Positions 12,237 to 23,769 of a stretch of DNA of 64,000 nt are shown here, piece after piece. The stretch covers positions 744,001 through 808,000 of the forward strand of contig QVRM01002215.1 of the NCBI GenBank assembly GCA_003439945.1, in the 5' to 3' direction. This stretch comes from Dermanyssus gallinae (taxonomy: Eukaryota; Arthropoda; Arachnida; Mesostigmata; Dermanyssidae). How positions within the stretch are numbered: position 1 is the stretch's first letter; each line of letters opens with the position of its first letter. The position numbers and the translations under genes were made by a program. The notes beneath the pieces are model-generated. The model saw nothing but the letters and a program-made list of their open reading frames with translations. It was not told the DNA's origin and did not search any database.

Positions 12237-12524
12237 GCTGTAGCCTTTAAAAAGTAAAACAAGCGAATGGATCGGCTAGTTACATTCATGGAAGAAATAC
12301 GCTTAAAGGTTAATTGGGAAAATACTGTAGCCATGAAATTCCGAAGGGGCGCCCGTTTGGCCAGGGATGACGTGCTTCAAACCAGGGGAAAATAATTAAA
12401 ATTTGTAAATAAATTCACATAACTAGGGCTCACCTTATCAACAAGGGGCAGTAGTTTTCGATCACACATCCAGGAGAGGGTTAGGAGGGCCACTATCGCA
12501 ACCGCGGCAATTAATTGCCCACAT

Positions 12525-13067
12525 ATGCTTTCGGTCGATGCAACAGTAGCTCTTTTTGGGATACAAATAGCACCCATCGCCACATATGGCATTTCACTAA
12601 TATGGGATAAGGTGGGAGTAGACGAATTGCGTTTAATTGATGAGGTAAGGTTTTTCTTTCTAGAGAGGGTTTTTGCGCTTTCAAATACATGCAGAAATAG
12701 GGTAGTCCACGTGTTGGAAGGTGGCCCACTGCTGACAGAGGAGCTACAAAAACAATGGAATCTAAAGAAAACGTGCGCCTTTGGCGTCTTTATGCGAAAC
12801 TGGCAAACCAAAATTAGCGAGGTAGACATAGGAATTTATGGGACAGCAGCAATGAGAAGCACTGGGTGGAGGGCTAGCGGGGTGAAAGATCGCCATTTAA
12901 CAAAAGCCTTTGCAGTTCACGGATTTCATTACGTTCTATGCAACGTGGAGGGCTTTCATGAACCACAAGACGAATGTCAATGCAAAAAATGCTGGAGTAA
13001 ATGCGATAAATACCACGCCGCGGTTTGTTCGGCGGTTCGGTCCATAGCAGAACTGGCAAAACGCTAG
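12525..13067 (+). pseudogene. LINE C-terminal region with VHGFH...LC module
   Basis: A 180-codon open frame continues the LINE polyprotein after the RT. It contains an IAPIATYGISLIW thumb-like stretch, then FLERVFALS. The C-terminal module begins with AVHGFHYVLC, continues with GFHEP and a closely spaced C-x-C-x2-C, and ends with a YH...C group. These Cys and His residues look like a zinc-binding unit. Recognisable relatives lie at 15962-16174 (-), 22326-22553 (+) and 62628-62828 (+). The module differs from the usual CCHC of Jockey or CR1 tails. The stop at 13067 and the AATA-rich tail 60-80 bases later mark the natural 3' end. Confidence 0.65.
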
Positions 13068-13150
13068 ATCAATTGTGGTGTCGAAAAACGGTGATGTAAC
13101 ATAAACACACTTACCCAGCCCGGGTGTTAATAAATAAATAATAATTGCCG

Positions 13151-14142
13151 GAAGAATACACTCGTGTTATAACATTTGACATGCACTGCCCCTTTATGCA
13201 ACTGCATTAAAACACCTGGAGACAGTGCCATGCTTTTCTCTACAACCGTTTCAATAGAGGTTGCACAAACAACTGTTTGTTCTTTATTGTTTCAATTTTT
13301 CCTAAAACCGCGTTCGTTGCATTACGCACAACATCTTATCATTATATCTATAAACTCCTATGCCCGTGTGCTACATGGTTTATTAAAGCATGTATCATGT
13401 CCGACATATTTTCTACCGTCCCGTTGGCACGACGGCTGACGAGGAGTAGCCGGTGTTATAAACTATGTCCCAGTATGTACTTCTCTCTCACTCGCTCTCT
13501 CACTCTAAGCTTGGCTAAATAATGGAAGTCACTTTGTTAGTCAGACAAACGCGTTAAACTAGTTAATTGTTATATGAATGTCGCACTGCTGTGCGGTCTT
13601 AAAATGTGGGAAAGAACAATCATCCAACAGTACCGTCGTGCATGACAAAAAAACGCATGCTTTGAGCCGAGTGCAATACTAGTTGGTGATTGGCGAAAAA
13701 CGTCTATTAATGTGATTAATTAATATGCTGGTTGATGTGCAGACGAGCAACCGACAACAGTTAACGTCCAGCAAAAGGCGTAGAGGCTAGCGAATGCCTG
13801 TTTGGCATTTGCTCTATGGCGCTTTATGTCGCGTTCCACAGACGGCCTGATGCGCACGACACCACATAGTCAAAACGAAAACAAACGCATGAAACCGCTC
13901 TGTGAAAACGGCACGTACATAGGTCGGCGACAACCCAAGCTCTAACGGCTGAACCAACCTACAGTGACGGCTATTACAGTGCACTAATTAAGCTGTTAGT
14001 CTATTGGACCTAACTATAACTTAGCATTTTGCACTTTTCGCCCGATTGTACGGTCGCCGACGTGTTGAAATTGTATATAATGATGATTACATTATAAATA
14101 TGTGCCATCTTAAAATGCAAACTTATGGCGAAATAAACTATG

Positions 14143-14154
<12 letters not shown>
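13151..14154. other. Anonymous DNA
   Basis: I see no gene, RNA or element signature here. Confidence 0.4.

Positions 14155-14227
<73 letters not shown>
14155..14227. repeat. (TA)n microsatellite, about 36 units
   Basis: Alternating T and A, preceded by TATATGTATATG variants. Confidence 0.97.
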
Positions 14228-14231
<4 letters not shown>

Positions 14232-15961
14232 TTATTCTAAGGTTTGGCACAACTCGGCAAGAAAATACATTTTCCAAATGTAAAGAGGGGGCGAAAACGT
14301 TTTGTTTAGGAGAGACAATGAAATTTATAAAAACAGTTATTCTGCTTTTTTTCTCCCACATAGTTGCGCAAAATCTACGAGAACGAGTCAACGCATGAAG
14401 GACGATTATACCGGCGTGTTCGGCGGAAAATCCTCCACAATGGAATACATTTTACTAGCTGGCGTAACAAAAAACGAATAGCCAGATTAAGGAAAGTCAC
14501 ACAAAGTCGATATATTATTATGTTATTCGTTACCACTTTTACGTGCAAAATCGTGAAATGTTTCCATTACGACCAAAAATGTACATCCAAGAAACCGCTC
14601 CTAAGCAATGGCAAATTTAATACCCACCATTTTCGTACCAAAATAGTAGTGCTGCGTTACGTAGTTGCCAAGTAACTCAGCTTAAACAAATCACCTCCTA
14701 GAGATTTCCAAGAGCATCACAGTCAAATTGTAATTGCTTAATGACACATATTTTTTTATGGGCAAATAGAACTACGGTAGCCCATCAATATGCAAACTGA
14801 TACAAACTCACGTGTCTTACGTGTCTGGAGACTGCTGTGGTTGCTTTAGTCTCAACGGGTTGCTCTAGGAGTACTGTCAGCAAACTCTCATGTGTTGCGA
14901 AGAGAAACAAGATTTTACTTTCTGATATTATATAAGCTATTTATTGGCTGTAACATTTGAACAGCAAAACATGTTTCCAGGATAGGTGTTGTAGTGTAGA
15001 TATATTATATATTTTTTGCATGTTCCGTTTTCTTCTTAGATTTATTTAACACAGCGTAAGTTCACGTACCGACGAATGTCTCAGCCTAGTTGACTGGGCT
15101 ACCAACACAAGCATCTTTGCTGAACGATTCCTTGTTATCAGTCTATGTTCAGCTACTATGGTTAGATGCGTTGAGAGAGCAGAAGATGGACGACCATTGA
15201 ATATATTCCTTTGCAGCTGCACGCCACGCCATACCCTATATAGCCCTCACAGCGGGAACAGCCAAGAGACGAAGCGCGAAGGTAGGAAGACTCCGGCTTC
15301 GCCGCGTCACGTCACGTCGCCGCATGACCGGTGCAGGCAGCAAAGTTAAGCGATGCGCACCCAGCTTGCATTGGAAGGCACATCGGGCTCGAGGGCCGCC
15401 GTCTCATGTCAGCTTTGACGGAAAGCCACTGCTTTTCGGCGATTAGTTAAAGACGACGGAGATATAAGCGTGACACTTGAGCCGGTAGGGTCGGGTCATC
15501 GGACTATTTCTACTCACAATGCGAAGATCCATCTTAACTGCTCACTTTGACTTTAATTTAATTAAACATAGAACACCCCGGCTAGGTCGAATATTTAAAC
15601 AATATTGAGCGCGAGCGCTCTCCCTGCTTAGGCAAGCTTCTCACCGCGCCCCCATTATCTCCGGCTTTCGGTACTGCCGCCAAAAAGTCCGTAACTAAGC
15701 CCACTAAGGGCTTGTTTTGTAGCTATAAGAATACATTGCTCAGATGGGGCCGTGTGTGGTCGCTTTGCATACAAGAAACCAGACTTTCATGGCGAGAGCC
15801 CCTTCAGTGGTTCGCTGAAGGTTATATTATTTTTTACTACATCACCTATCGGTATCGTCACATTCACATTACAGCACACATGCTCATAAAATCTCGAAAA
15901 CATTCGTTTTCGTAATTCTGAACTAATATAGAATATGCTGCATATGCATATCCGAGAAATA
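14228..15961. other. Anonymous DNA
   Basis: No gene is recognised. Frames at 14364-14675 and 15158-15349 have no motif. Confidence 0.4.
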
Positions 15962-16470
15962 TCATCGGCCCAACGCCCAAAAAACTGGCGCTGACCGACG
16001 TGTCTCATGATGATATGTTATGCAAATAAGGCCGATAAATGTACAGCGACAATCATCGCAAGGGTTATGGAAACCGGCCCGATGGCACAGTTTTTGGTGG
16101 AACCCGTGGACAGAGAAGAGGGTGAGAACGAGGCGCAGCTGAACGAGCGGTTCCATCCATGCATTGTACAACATTGCAAGTCTCCTGCAAAACGCTTCTG
16201 TTTAAAACCATTATGAAGTTCTCGCAGTGAGTCTGAAGGCGGAAATTGAAAGTGTTTTACCAAATCTTCGAAGAACGGTGTCGTCCTCGACATACTATAA
16301 GTTAGCCTGTTGTATGCCTTTTTAGGGATGCCCAAAACATTCTTAAGGAACGCTCCCGTCACCAGGTCGAAAGCGTTATCATCATTGTGATGCCTATTGA
16401 TGCCACCGGGGCGACCTTTACTGAGAGCATCTGTGGCGCTGGCATTGAGGTCATCGCGACAATATATAAA
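15962..16470 (-). pseudogene. LINE C-terminal relic with VHGFH module
   Basis: On the minus strand, one frame (about 16470-16180) reads FLKNVLGIPKKAYNRLTYSM and DLVKHFQFPPSDSL, which parallels the FLERVFAL region of the 11.8-13.1 kb LINE. After a frameshift near 16180, a second frame (16174-15962) carries FSVHGFHQKLC, then GFHNP, DDCRC and YHHE. This is the same Cys/His module as at 12.9 kb, with some Cys lost. It is a 3' fragment of a related LINE in the opposite orientation. Confidence 0.55.
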
Positions 16471-16633
16471 ATATGCAGGTATTAGCTCGCTAAAATATAT
16501 GTGACAAGAACGATGTGTCAGTTTACAGAGGTCGTGCTTTGTTTGTATTTTAGTAGGGCAGGGACACTGTCTCGGCACTCTTGCTGCACATTACTCATCA
16601 ACGCAGAGGAGTAAACATACAGCGCATACTGAC

Positions 16634-16700
16634 TGCCATGGTAGCTCAGTCCGGCACTTTAGGCTTGATTTACTTTTACGACTCGTCCAAGAGTCCCCTA
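16634..16700 (+). repeat. tRNA-like/SINE head with A and B boxes
   Basis: CCATGGTAGCTCAGTCCGG (about 16636-16654) resembles a tRNA D-arm/A box. CGTCCAAGAGTCCCC, about 35 bases on, resembles a B box. No cloverleaf with a convincing anticodon arm is visible, so I favour a tRNA-derived repeat or pseudo-tRNA over a functional gene. A similar head lies at 54626-54680. Confidence 0.3.
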
Positions 16701-17029
16701 AGTGGCCCGCTCAGCGAATCAGATCCCAGGGCGGATGAAAGGAAGGCTGGGGATTGACCAGGTACGCGCTGGTAAGGGCAACTGCCGCGATCGCATAACA
16801 GCTGCGAGCCCGACAGAGCATCTAAATTGGGACCTGCACCTTAGACGCAAGGGTACGCTTTCCGATCAGCTACCGATGCCAGACCCCAAGTCATAGAGCA
16901 CACGAGTGCAAAAAGACCGCTTCAGGTTAGGCATTTGGTTGTGTCTGCTGTCAGAGCCATTGTCGCAATTACAAAGCGGAAAACTTACCTAGAGTATCAG
17001 ATGCGGTGGACGAGCTCCAAAATGAACCT

Positions 17030-17330
17030 TGTTGTATAGAACTGCTTTGCTGTATAGAATCGCGAGAAAATTTTAACTCGGTAGAAATCGAGTTAGTTGC
17101 GGTTCGTTACAGCTGCTACTTCTCTTATAGCAGCAAGCTGTGGGAGGTTGAGGACTTCCTTGAGAAGCTTGCCCATGGCCCACATCAGAAAGAGGGTGGT
17201 CAACACGGAAGATTTTAACGCCGCCGAGACTATTTGGTGTAGTTAAACAACGATTGAGAGGGCCGGGACGCTGCAGAAGTGGACGGTCAAATATAACGAT
17301 ACATGAAAGGTCATCTTGGCTCTTCTAGAT
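17030..17330 (+). pseudogene. R1/TRAS-like endonuclease fragment
   Basis: A forward frame reads CYFSYSSKLWEVEDFLEKL, which resembles the YxSPNS...FE-FL block of R1/TRAS-type APE endonucleases. After a frame change come EDFNAAETIW (GDFNA-S-x-W block, G replaced by E) and ERAGTLQKW (RG-x-L-x-x-W block). Order and spacing fit one domain. A weakly LINE-like stretch at 17570-17650 (PIDLVGYIDRA) could be a later piece of the same copy. All frames are broken. Confidence 0.4.
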
Positions 17331-17719
17331 TATTGAATCAGCCATGAAGCTACCCCGGAAAAATGTTTGTCCTTTGTGAAGTCCAAGAGGTCATCCGGCT
17401 GTGAATGAAAGAACACCCCAAGTTTAGTATCAGGGTTTTTTGGCTTCATTTATTATTTCTACAATGCTTTGTGATGCTGATATATCACTGTTAGGTGCTG
17501 ACTATTAGACAGCTGTATACGCAAAGGGCCTCGGAGCTTATCTACTGTAGGAACGCCGAAGCGTAAAGCCCTTCTACTTGTCCGCTGTAAATCCAGCTGC
17601 GCTCACAGTGTTGGCACCCATAGATTTAGTGGGATATATTGACCGAGCGATATTTTGGGCCAGGTACCCAAGCTATACAACGTAAAGCTCTTTAGAGAGA
17701 TTCTGAGCTCCTGTATTTA

Positions 17720-20425
17720 TAAGACCGCAGCGACACTGGCGAATGTGCGCAGGGCCCACATAATCAATGATGTATTCATAAAACAATTAGGCATCTGCCG
17801 ACCAAACAAGTTCATATACGGGAGAAAATCGTACTGAAATGAAAACCTATGTGTGCTATAATTATGAAAAGCCTCACACATGAATAATATGAAGCAGGTC
17901 GTAGAGTGGTTTACTTCGCGGAAAGTGTATCGCCCCTTGACGAAACACGCAACATGGTAGTCAATCTCAACCGTCACAGTTTCTACGTATACCGCAGCAT
18001 AGCGGATTTTGCGTCTTAGGATAATTGTGTAAAAGAATCTCCTAAAATACAAATTATATTATGAAAGGAATGTCTGTAAGTCGTACGTGGAAACCATATA
18101 ATAACAGCGGGCCGCCTAACGATTTTCCCTAGCACGTTTCGTTCAAATCGTTTAGTTTATAGTAAAAGCTTTAATAGTTAGCTCGGCTATATATATATAT
18201 ATATATATATGAGAAGACCAATTGCAAACTTCCATTTCTCCATAGCTGTACTTCTTACGACGACTACGAAAATTAGTCCAGAAATCTGCTATCGCCTAGA
18301 AATCCTCACTCGGAGTTTTGAGCAGAAAATAAAGAGAACCAATCAGCGATCTATTCAGACATGGAATTTCTCATTACCCTTTAAATAGAGCCAAATCCAA
18401 CTAAGTCAGAAGTTTAGGTGCAGCGGTTGGCCGAGTTATCAGTTGAATCCGAACCGAATTGGCAGTCGGTCACGCCTTGGCAGCTTCCGCCATGTCGAGG
18501 CAAATATTTCAAACAGACGACACTTGCGTTTGTAGTAGGAAACCTGCGAAGGCAAGCGAACAAATCCAGAGCGTCTACAATGTGTCGTGTTATCAAGATA
18601 ACAAGACAACTGGCTTTTCCATCTGCACGATATTCGATTAAACACAACACTACAATCAGTATTGCTATTTGATATTAGTGATTGCTACTTGATGTATGTA
18701 CTAGACTTTGGGCATCCTGCCTATCAGTTGTCTGTGTTTTGCTAGACCGGTATTAGTCTGGGGTACGCATAAATTACTATAGGGATTATATATGTCTGTA
18801 TTGCTTTCTATACATGTCCGGTCCATATGAAAACAAATGTGCGCATAGCCGATTCGGTCGTCGAGAAGCGCAGGCAATGAAGTTAGTCAGGGGGCACCCA
18901 GATCCCGTATGATGGTTACATTGATATAACATCTTCTTGACTGAAAGTGTACGTAAGGGCCGAGTTCACCTAAATAAATAACACAGTACGGCTCAGGCTC
19001 TCGTTTTTGAGTAAAAAAGGATTTCGACTTTGGCGCTTATATTGATTGCGTCTGTTTTAGTAGTTTTACTCACAGAAGCACTGTGCTCGATGTTCTGGAA
19101 GACGCTGTTTTTGGAGACAGTCTCTTTTTTACCGCCTGTTTTCTACTTGAGGCTTCCTGCCCCGAGAAATTCGATCAGTGTCGTCTGTGAGAAAATCTCC
19201 GAAAGAAACGCAAATATGTGAAAAACTATGGATTCGCGCAAAATATGTAAAACAAAACAGTGTGCGTAACTTGGTGTAAATATGTGAAGTATATGTGAAA
19301 ATCCGTGTCAATATGTACACTGAGACGCTCATTTTACCTAATATTTTTACGATAACTTATGCATCGTAAAAATGTAGTTTCGTCAATAAACCAAGCATTG
19401 TGTTTTGTTATAAAGAATAGACTGAGATGCTGGACCACACATATATGTATTGGTCAGCCCCCAACCCAGCTGACTCTAGGCAGTGATTTCCAGATCTCTG
19501 GTCCCACGCCTTAAATGTCTGCAATTCTTGCGGAGTAAAACGCATTTTCATCCCCATTGACAGCGGCGTACGTCTTGATGCCGTTTGCATATGTCTTAGT
19601 AATAACTAGACTGCTGCTTGGATAAAAAAAACTTTAAGTTAACAAAAGCACATAAACTTTTAATAATTAATTACAATTTATTTTCAAAAGTTTTATGCTA
19701 TTTAATAATTACTTAAAAAAATTTAAAGCGTTATATGCTATTTAATAGTTAATTACAATTTCTTTGAAAACGTTGTCTGTATGCAAAATTAATGCAGAAA
19801 AAATCTGAATTGCAATGGAAAAATTATCAGCTGTTTATTATTTTACAGATTTGGTTAGTTACTGAAAATTCACTGCGAAGAGATCGCTGTGTATCTGAAA
19901 TAGTTGGCGGCCTCCTACAAGTGAAAGTTTTCGTGTGCAAAATAGCATGCATTGGAATTGCGCTTAATAATTAGTGTTAGCTGTACGCTTGTTAGCTTGA
20001 GATCTCTTTAAAATAAAATATCTTTCTATGTAAGGCCAATCATTCCGTATCTTGTGTGTTAACATATACCATAATATTTGTTGAGTGAATATTATGGAGG
20101 CTAACTGCCAATATAACTATCATTTACTAAGACTTTACTAAACAGGACGTTGATGGCGATCAAAAGTTACACACACATTGCAATTATTATCTTGATTACT
20201 ATATTTATAAAACATTAAATCTTACCCTATAGATGGGTTACCTACACGAGGCGCTTGCATCACATTGCCTCTGTGCAATGCCTAGTTGCGTATGAAGTGA
20301 GTCAATAGATCCTGCCTTAGCAAACGTCTATGAAACGCTGTGCGGCTACTAGCAACTATACGCAAAAGAGCGTCTATCCCTTACCGTGTGCTTTCCTTAG
20401 GGATATGTGTCTCTAATGCGCTTAT
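17720..20425. other. Anonymous AT-rich DNA
   Basis: No gene is recognised. A (TA)n tract lies at 18188-18210, and AT-rich, low-complexity DNA lies at 19620-19760. Confidence 0.4.
18188..18210. repeat. (TA)n microsatellite
   Basis: Alternating T and A, 23 bases. Confidence 0.95.
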
Positions 20426-20429
20426 GTTA

Positions 20430-21312
20430 GTATTTATAATAGAAACGAATGGTGAAATTGAGGAACGGCAATGTGGGTTTAGAAATGGGATATAGGTTAG
20501 GGCCTTTTTTAATTAAATCAAATAGTTTACATATCTATGATGAGGGAACAGGGTATATGGAGTTTTTCTAGGATTTAAAAAATTGTTTATGATATGTTTT
20601 ATATAGATAATTTGTATAAGTATTTGGCAGAAGAAAGGTTCGACGCAAATTGAATAGGCTTATAAGAGAATATTTATGGAAAAAAGTTGTAATGATCAAA
20701 CGAGGGAGGGGGAGTCGAACACAACTGTCGGCACACAAGTAAATTAAGTATTGTATGAACCTAGGTAACGATTTGTAAGCTCTATCCAGTGGGCAAACTG
20801 AAAGTAGAGTAAAGGCAGCATACACACAGAAGTGGCAGGCAGCACTTATGAAGAGAACTAGATTAAAGCAAGTATACGGGAATATGAAATCGGAAAGGAA
20901 TGAAGTAGCATGGTTATACGGTAACACAATAGGCAGCAGGCTGTTAGCGAATGTAAGAGAGTGCACGAGCAGGTATGTTACACGCAAGGGTGCAGCAAAA
21001 CTGCTACCGGGAACTACAAACAACGGTGTGTCGGGTATGAAGAAAGAGAATACGTTAGATCATCTGGTTAGGAAGTGTAAACGGTTGAGAGGGACTATGT
21101 ATTTAGAATTAGGAGAGACGTTAGGAGTAGTCAAAGGTTGCAGAAAGTGCACAGGCCAAAATCATGAAGCAGAGGCTACCCCGATCGAAGGTGTCAACAC
21201 ATAAGGAAAAACGGGGGAGCACAATATAGGTAATTAATAGCTGCAGCGTTATGCGCCCTGATATGAAAGGGTGATATCTGCACACTTATCAGGCAAATAA
21301 ATCAATCAATCA
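20430..21312 (+). pseudogene. LINE 3' relic with (AATC)n tail
   Basis: EERQCGFRNG near 20460 resembles the Q-x-G-F-R block of LINE RT, and MEFF*DLKN near 20560 the catalytic F-x-D-L-K block with a stop. The clearest part is a 118-codon frame, 20848-21204. KENTLDHLVRKCKRLRGTMYL matches the C-terminal E-T-L-x-H-L-x-x-x-C zinc motif of CR1/RTE-like elements. The relic ends in AATAAATCAATCAATCAATAA at about 21292-21312, a short tandem tail expected at a LINE 3' end. The RT core between these blocks is largely deleted. Confidence 0.55.
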
Positions 21313-22325
21313 ATAATTGTCTAACTCGGTAGGCATTGGACCCTAATAGGAGCTAGAGATTTGGGCCCAACGTTATTAGATTTGTGCCAGTCCTAATGGG
21401 ATATTAAAGACAATCTACGCCTACCGATTGAGTAGTATCATCAGATATTTCCATGCGATGCCCGGATGTACGTTTAGACGCTCTATGCTTCACAGCAATC
21501 TACTCCAAATCTCATAACATTTCACACTTGTATGCACGATAGTTTGCGCGAATGCATGTACATGTATTATTAAGTGTGCTTACAGCGTGCATGGATCAGT
21601 CAGACAAACTTTGTTCGAAGACGCGTAATCTCTGTTCACATCACTTCTCATTGGCTTTACTCTGCTCTGACTGCGTGCCGTGCCACCTGATTGGTTAACG
21701 GAGAGAGAGAGAGAGTTTATTCGATCAGCTGCTGCAAATTGGGCTAGAAAACGATTTAAAAAATCGCGTTCAAATCGTCTGCTGTCATTTGATCTGTGGA
21801 ATTAAGTAAATTCATTACCGTTTTGCGCTGAGGCCCGCATGCCATTACAGGCCATTCGGGCCGTCATGCGGGTGCTCTTTGAAGTTCACGTTCGTTTCGA
21901 GACAGTTGTACACACGTAGCTTAGCTCCTATTGCAGTTGAGAAAACCCTAGTTATTTCACAATGTCCAGCTGTTGGTCCATTGAAAACATGCCTCACGCC
22001 AATTCCAAGCCAGTAGTGGACGGAAGATTGTCTAGCGCAGCTCCTGACCTGCACTTGGCTCGGGCGTATAACTTGCCTCGCTGCACAAGCAGGTTTTGAA
22101 ATATAAACAACACTATATGTAGTACACTTCAGAGTACTAAGAAACCCGACGGTAGTTTGATAGCGTGCAAGGTGTTCTCTTGATGTTCATCAATTCTGTT
22201 ATGTGGCGTGTGCACTGAAATCCAGTGTTCGATACCGGCCACATGAAATTACCTGATTAAAACATATTATTACTTCTACAGGCCAAACAAAAAATGAAGG
22301 ATGTAGAGATCTTCAAGTCTGTAGG
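21313..22325. other. Anonymous DNA
   Basis: No gene is recognised. A short (GA)n run lies at about 21702-21714. Confidence 0.4.
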
Positions 22326-22553
22326 ATGGGGTCACCTGAGATAGTAATGCCATGTACAAAATACATTGTGCACGGCTATCATTACTTGCTGTGCTTGAAT
22401 ACTGAGTTCGATGGGGAGTATAGATTGTGCAACAGATGGTATTACTTGTACCGGTGCCTAATTATGTCGGACTGTTCGGTACTCCCAAAACACTTACTCC
22501 ATTATCTCTCGTATTGGAGCAATAAGCAACGCGGTGCAGAATACAACAAGTAG
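22326..22553 (+). pseudogene. LINE C-terminal relic with VHGYH module
   Basis: The 75-codon frame contains YIVHGYHYLLC, then EF, E and LC, matching the VHGFH...LC module of the LINE at 12.9 kb. The later Cys residues are partly preserved. No RT is readable upstream, so this is a short 3' fragment. AATAAA at about 22691 could be the tail of the copy, but it is 140 bases away. Confidence 0.45.
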
Positions 22554-22559
22554 TTAACT

Positions 22560-23769
22560 TGTATATGCTCAGTTGAAATGAAAGAAGTAGTGATAATGAA
22601 TACTTGTCTGCATGTGTGCGTTAAACTGCGAAACAAAACTACGCCAAGCACATAACATGCATATTTACATAATATTAGTATGTTCTATCCAATAAAGTTT
22701 TAGTCTGTTAACATCGCGTTTTCATGAGATTGGTGGGTCTCCATTGAAAACATGTTCGAAACATTTGTTCGGAGTCAGTTTTGTTGCTATAGAGTGAGGA
22801 TATTATGTAATAAAGGTTATAATGATGGGTACAGGTGGTTGTTACGTTTCTCTGGGCGTTTTGAACTCGTCCTCGGCGTAGAATGGAACTATTGTGCGTC
22901 TTTGTCTGTCTTGCTGGAGAAATCGTAATCCAATTCAATGACTAGTATACGCTCCACTCGCTCATTAAGCTGCCGTTGCTGCCTCCATAGTGATGTCTCC
23001 TCTATCGAATCGAAATTGCCATTGTCAGAGGCTATATCGCCCACTAGCCTCACTTTCCGTCTCTCTCAGGGCTCTCCCAGCTTACTTATGGCAAAACTTT
23101 GCTGCAACGTGTAGCCCGTGTCTTCCCTCTCTGCCTCTCTAGTCCGCCTAACATTGTTGTGGTGACGTTTGAACAAAGTCCCATTTGCCGTACGGACGAG
23201 TAAAAGCCTCTGGCTCAGCACCTATGGCGCCTGTCAAACCATTGTCCGAGTAGGTTTAGAAGCAAGCGGCAACTAAGCCCTCCTCACTGAACGCCTAATC
23301 TCCTGTAAAGTAACACATTTTCTTTTTCCTTTTACTCAGAAAAAACAGTCGCGCAGAGAAGGCCGACGAATTAATTCCACTGTTCTAAAGCGCAGAAGAA
23401 ACTCGCCAAATTCCAATGCTCTACTCTCCGGACTACTTATCTTAAAAAGCACCTTTTAAATATTTGGATGGCTCTCTCTGCCTGGTCCTTTACTGTTGGG
23501 TGACAGGGTATTCATCAATACCCCTTGTTGAAAAACGGCGATTGGGCATCGTGTACTTTTATTCGGACTAGACGGTTACCACGTGCGCGCGGGCGCTTCG
23601 CCTGGGTTACTTGCCTCTCTAGCTCTGCCTTCTCCACCTTTCCGCCGACGACAATATTTTAGCTCCGCCCCCGATTCGGCGATAGGCCTCTGGCACGAAG
23701 CCTGGTACTGGCTCTACGGGTTTGCAGAGGACACACCTGTCCGAGTCTGTCTTGATAATCATGAACGTA
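22560..23769. other. Anonymous DNA upstream of mariner
   Basis: I recognise no gene or element. Confidence 0.4.

Larger units (their letters stand above)
11760..13150 (+). mobile_element. 5'-truncated LINE with Cys/His C-terminus
   Basis: A decayed non-LTR retrotransposon. It holds RT domain blocks (11760-12236), a linker region and a distinctive C-terminal module (12525-13067). It ends in an AATAAATAAATAATAATT-like tail at about 13127-13145, typical of LINEs with short tandem A-rich tails. There is no endonuclease upstream in readable form, so the copy is 5' truncated. Three other loci carry the same C-terminal module. Confidence 0.75.
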
